Source: Clostridiaceae bacterium OM02-2AC (GTDB taxonomy: Bacteria > Bacillota_I > Bacilli_A > Erysipelotrichales > Erysipelotrichaceae). From it: 64,000 nt of DNA. Each line of letters begins with the position of its first letter. Position 1 is the first letter of the stretch. The DNA is taken from positions 163,039 to 227,038 of the forward strand of contig QULU01000003.1 of the NCBI GenBank assembly GCA_003481775.1, in the 5' to 3' direction. Below the pieces are notes generated by a model that saw nothing but the letters and a program-made list of their open reading frames with translations, had not been told where the DNA came from and made no database searches. Shown in pieces: positions 62,225 through 64,000 of the stretch. Made by a program: the position numbers and the translations under genes.

Positions 62225-63908
62225 CATCAAATCTGCTGTATACAAAAAGAACCGTATGAATTTTATATTAGCCTTGCTGGGCTCGATTGGCAATGCAGGT
62301 ATAGCGGTAGGAGTTGCCTTTTTATTACGTGAATTTGTTGATATAGCAATCAGCGGTTCTATGGATGCGCTTTACCATATGCTTAAACTGTTTGTTCTTC
62401 TATTGCTTGTGATGGTGCTCGTTGACAGTATCAGCTTCGTATTTACCAATCGCTTTATCTGCCGGGGGATGCGTCAGTATAAGCATATGCTGTTAAAAGG
62501 GCTGCTGCAGCGTAGTATTTCCTCCTTTCAAAAGGGGGCGAGTGCACAGTGCATGTCTGCATTAAGCAATGATGCAACGGCGATTGAAAACAATCATTTA
62601 GAAGCAACCTTTGAGCTGTATACCTATGGTATGATGCTTGCGGCCGGTCTTGGCTCTATGCTGTATCTGGACAGCTATGTAACATGCTGTGTGATTGTGG
62701 CAAGTATGATTCCCCTGCTGGTGTCCGTGTTGTTTTCTCATGCTTTGCAAAATGCAGAGCGCTGTACATCCAAGCAGTATGCAGGCTTCACGGGGCTGCT
62801 GAAGGATCTGTTCAGCGGCTTCACGGTCATCAAAAGCTTTCAGGCAGAAGCTGTGATACTCGATGCTTTTGAACGGGAAAATGAAGCGCTGGAAATATCA
62901 AAAAAACGTCGCAGGGATCTGATTTCCATACTGATGCTGCTGTCGCAGATATCCGGATTTCTCGTGAATCTGGTTGTATTTGGTCTGGGTGCCTGGTTGT
63001 GTATACAGGGGAGGATGACCGCAGGAACCGTGATCGCATTTGTCCAGCTGCTGAATTACATTACGATGCCGATTGAAAAGCTTCCTGCTCTGTATTCGGC
63101 AAGAAAGGCGAGCGTTGCCCTCATGGAGAAAGGAGAAGCCCTTTTACAAGCAGAGGATGAAGCGCTCGATGCGAAAACTGTAATGGATTTTCGGCATGCG
63201 ATTACATTGGAGCACGTGAATTTCTCCTATGAAGACGGGAACCAGGTCTTATCCGATATCAATATTTGTTTTGAAAAGGGAAAACGGTATGCTGTTGTTG
63301 GGGCCAGCGGAAGTGGAAAATCCACCCTGCTGCAGCTATTGCTGGGATATGAGCGAGGCTATGAAGGGAATATTTTTCTGGATGATACAGAGCTAAATAC
63401 ATTGAGCAGAGACAGTCTTTACCATCTGGTATCTCTGGTTCAGCAAAATGTCTTTGTTTTTCATGCGACGCTGTTGGAGAATATCACGATGTTTCAAAGC
63501 TTTCCTCCAGAGGTCTGTGAGCATGCCATGCATTGCAGTGGTCTGGATGCACTTGTACGTGAAAAGGGGACCGATTATCTGTGTGGGGAGAACGGATGTC
63601 AGCTTTCCGGAGGCGAAAAACAGCGAATCAGTATTGCACGGGGTCTGATTCGTCATGCGCAAATCCTTATGATGGATGAAGCGACGGCAGCATTGGATCA
63701 TGCAACGGCTCGTTTCGTAGAAGAGTCGATTCTGCGGCTAAGTGATGTGACCGCAATCGTCGTCACCCATAAGCTGCATGCGGATATGCTGAGGCAGTAT
63801 GATCAGATACTCGTTATGAAGGATGGACGGCTGGAAGAGGCTGGCACATTTGAAGAGCTGTACAGGAAGAAGGGCTGCTTTTATTCACTGTATTGCTTGC
63901 GTGTCTGA
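62217..63908 (+). CDS. ABC exporter (fused membrane and ATPase domains)
   Basis: ATG 62217 (MSSIKSAVYKKNR) is behind GAGGAGG, giving 563 residues. Residues 10-300 are a six-helix exporter membrane domain. The ATPase has Walker A VGASGSGKST (about 362-371), Q-loop VQQNVF, signature LSGGEKQRISIARGL, Walker B ILMMDEATAALD and the switch His in VTHKLHAD. Half-transporters like this dimerise to export peptides, lipids or drugs. The substrate is unknown. It ends at a 12-bp hairpin. Confidence 0.92.
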   Translation: MSSIKSAVYKKNRMNFILALLGSIGNAGIAVGVAFLLREFVDIAISGSMDALYHMLKLFVLLLLVMVLVDSISFVFTNRFICRGMRQYKHMLLKGLLQRSISSFQKGASAQCMSALSNDATAIENNHLEATFELYTYGMMLAAGLGSMLYLDSYVTCCVIVASMIPLLVSVLFSHALQNAERCTSKQYAGFTGLLKDLFSGFTVIKSFQAEAVILDAFERENEALEISKKRRRDLISILMLLSQISGFLVNLVVFGLGAWLCIQGRMTAGTVIAFVQLLNYITMPIEKLPALYSARKASVALMEKGEALLQAEDEALDAKTVMDFRHAITLEHVNFSYEDGNQVLSDINICFEKGKRYAVVGASGSGKSTLLQLLLGYERGYEGNIFLDDTELNTLSRDSLYHLVSLVQQNVFVFHATLLENITMFQSFPPEVCEHAMHCSGLDALVREKGTDYLCGENGCQLSGGEKQRISIARGLIRHAQILMMDEATAALDHATARFVEESILRLSDVTAIVVTHKLHADMLRQYDQILVMKDGRLEEAGTFEELYRKKGCFYSLYCLRV

Positions 63909-63913
63909 ATATA

Positions 63914-63940
63914 GAAAGGATCTCTTACAGAGGTTCTTTC
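63914..63940 (+). terminator. Hairpin after the ABC exporter
   Basis: GAAAGGATCTCT (63914-63925) pairs with AGAGGTTCTTTC (63929-63940) with two G-U pairs. The following T-tract is delayed (GTGCGTTTTA), so termination may be weak. Confidence 0.5.
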
Positions 63941-64000
63941 GTGCGTTTTACATAAAAAGCTGAAGTGAAAAGTTAAATTCCACTTTCAAAAGGCGAATAA

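Overview
The window looks like chromosome of a moderately low-GC Gram-positive (Firmicutes/Bacillota) gut bacterium. Evidence is strong AGGAGG ribosome sites, TTGACA/TATAAT promoters with 17-base spacers, many hairpin-plus-T terminators, lipoprotein signals, sortase-type C-termini and long-form HPF. Gene content (HAD and WYL families, KdpFABC, a uvsE gene, DUF1893 and DUF2779 proteins) is reminiscent of Erysipelotrichia such as [Clostridium] innocuum. That placement is from memory of gene content, not from an alignment. I see no rRNA, tRNA, CRISPR array or intact insertion sequence.

Layout. Positions 1-4.5 kb hold a co-directional accessory block: the C-terminal part of a large surface adhesin, two small membrane proteins, a two-domain thioredoxin-like lipoprotein and a small protein resembling a recombinase C-terminus. 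This may be the end of a mobile element and it closes with a strong hairpin at 4.80-4.86 kb. From 5 to 23 kb there are regulators (WYL, AraC, GyrI-like, XRE), small metabolic enzymes (isochorismatase-like hydrolase, HAD phosphatases, gpmA), a sodium symporter, a frameshifted PEBP gene, a sortase-type surface protein preceded by an unusual leader, and a UvrA-like ABC protein coupled to an XRE regulator. From 23.8 to 38.5 kb lies a potassium region. It has a KdpD-like protein without a kinase domain, YkvA, alanine dehydrogenase, MerR plus creatininase-family genes, a truncated TrkA domain, a KdpD-like kinase without the usual N-terminus, KdpE and kdpFABC. From 39 to 53 kb come a divergent MarR/FUSC exporter pair with a 20-bp palindromic operator, uvsE, a lipoprotein, and an ankyrin/WYL/nuclease/EamA run. 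CorA, an apparent small RNA, a YgiQ radical-SAM protein and LrgAB follow. From 53 to 64 kb are a spore/wall-type protein with an apparent ATC start, FtsH, Zn-phospholipase and dipeptidase genes, a decayed lipoprotein, DUF1893, HPF and an XRE/ABC exporter pair.

How genes work together. The clearest circuit is potassium: KdpD-like sensors and KdpE would control kdpFABC, and TTCTT(A/C)ACA repeats sit upstream of both the sensor and pump operons. Several regulator/effector pairs are self-contained: MarR/FUSC, MerR/creatininase, XRE/ABC, UvrA-like/XRE and WYL/nuclease.

Most interesting unexplained structure: (1) a promoter-operator-terminator unit at 49.64-49.81 kb encoding a roughly 140-nt noncoding RNA with C/U-rich anti-Shine-Dalgarno-like patches and a GTTAG-N6-CTAAC palindrome at its start; (2) a Cas4-like Fe-S module fused to a DEDD-type nuclease directly behind a WYL regulator; (3) a KdpD split into two proteins; (4) a long gene whose only well-placed start codon is ATC.
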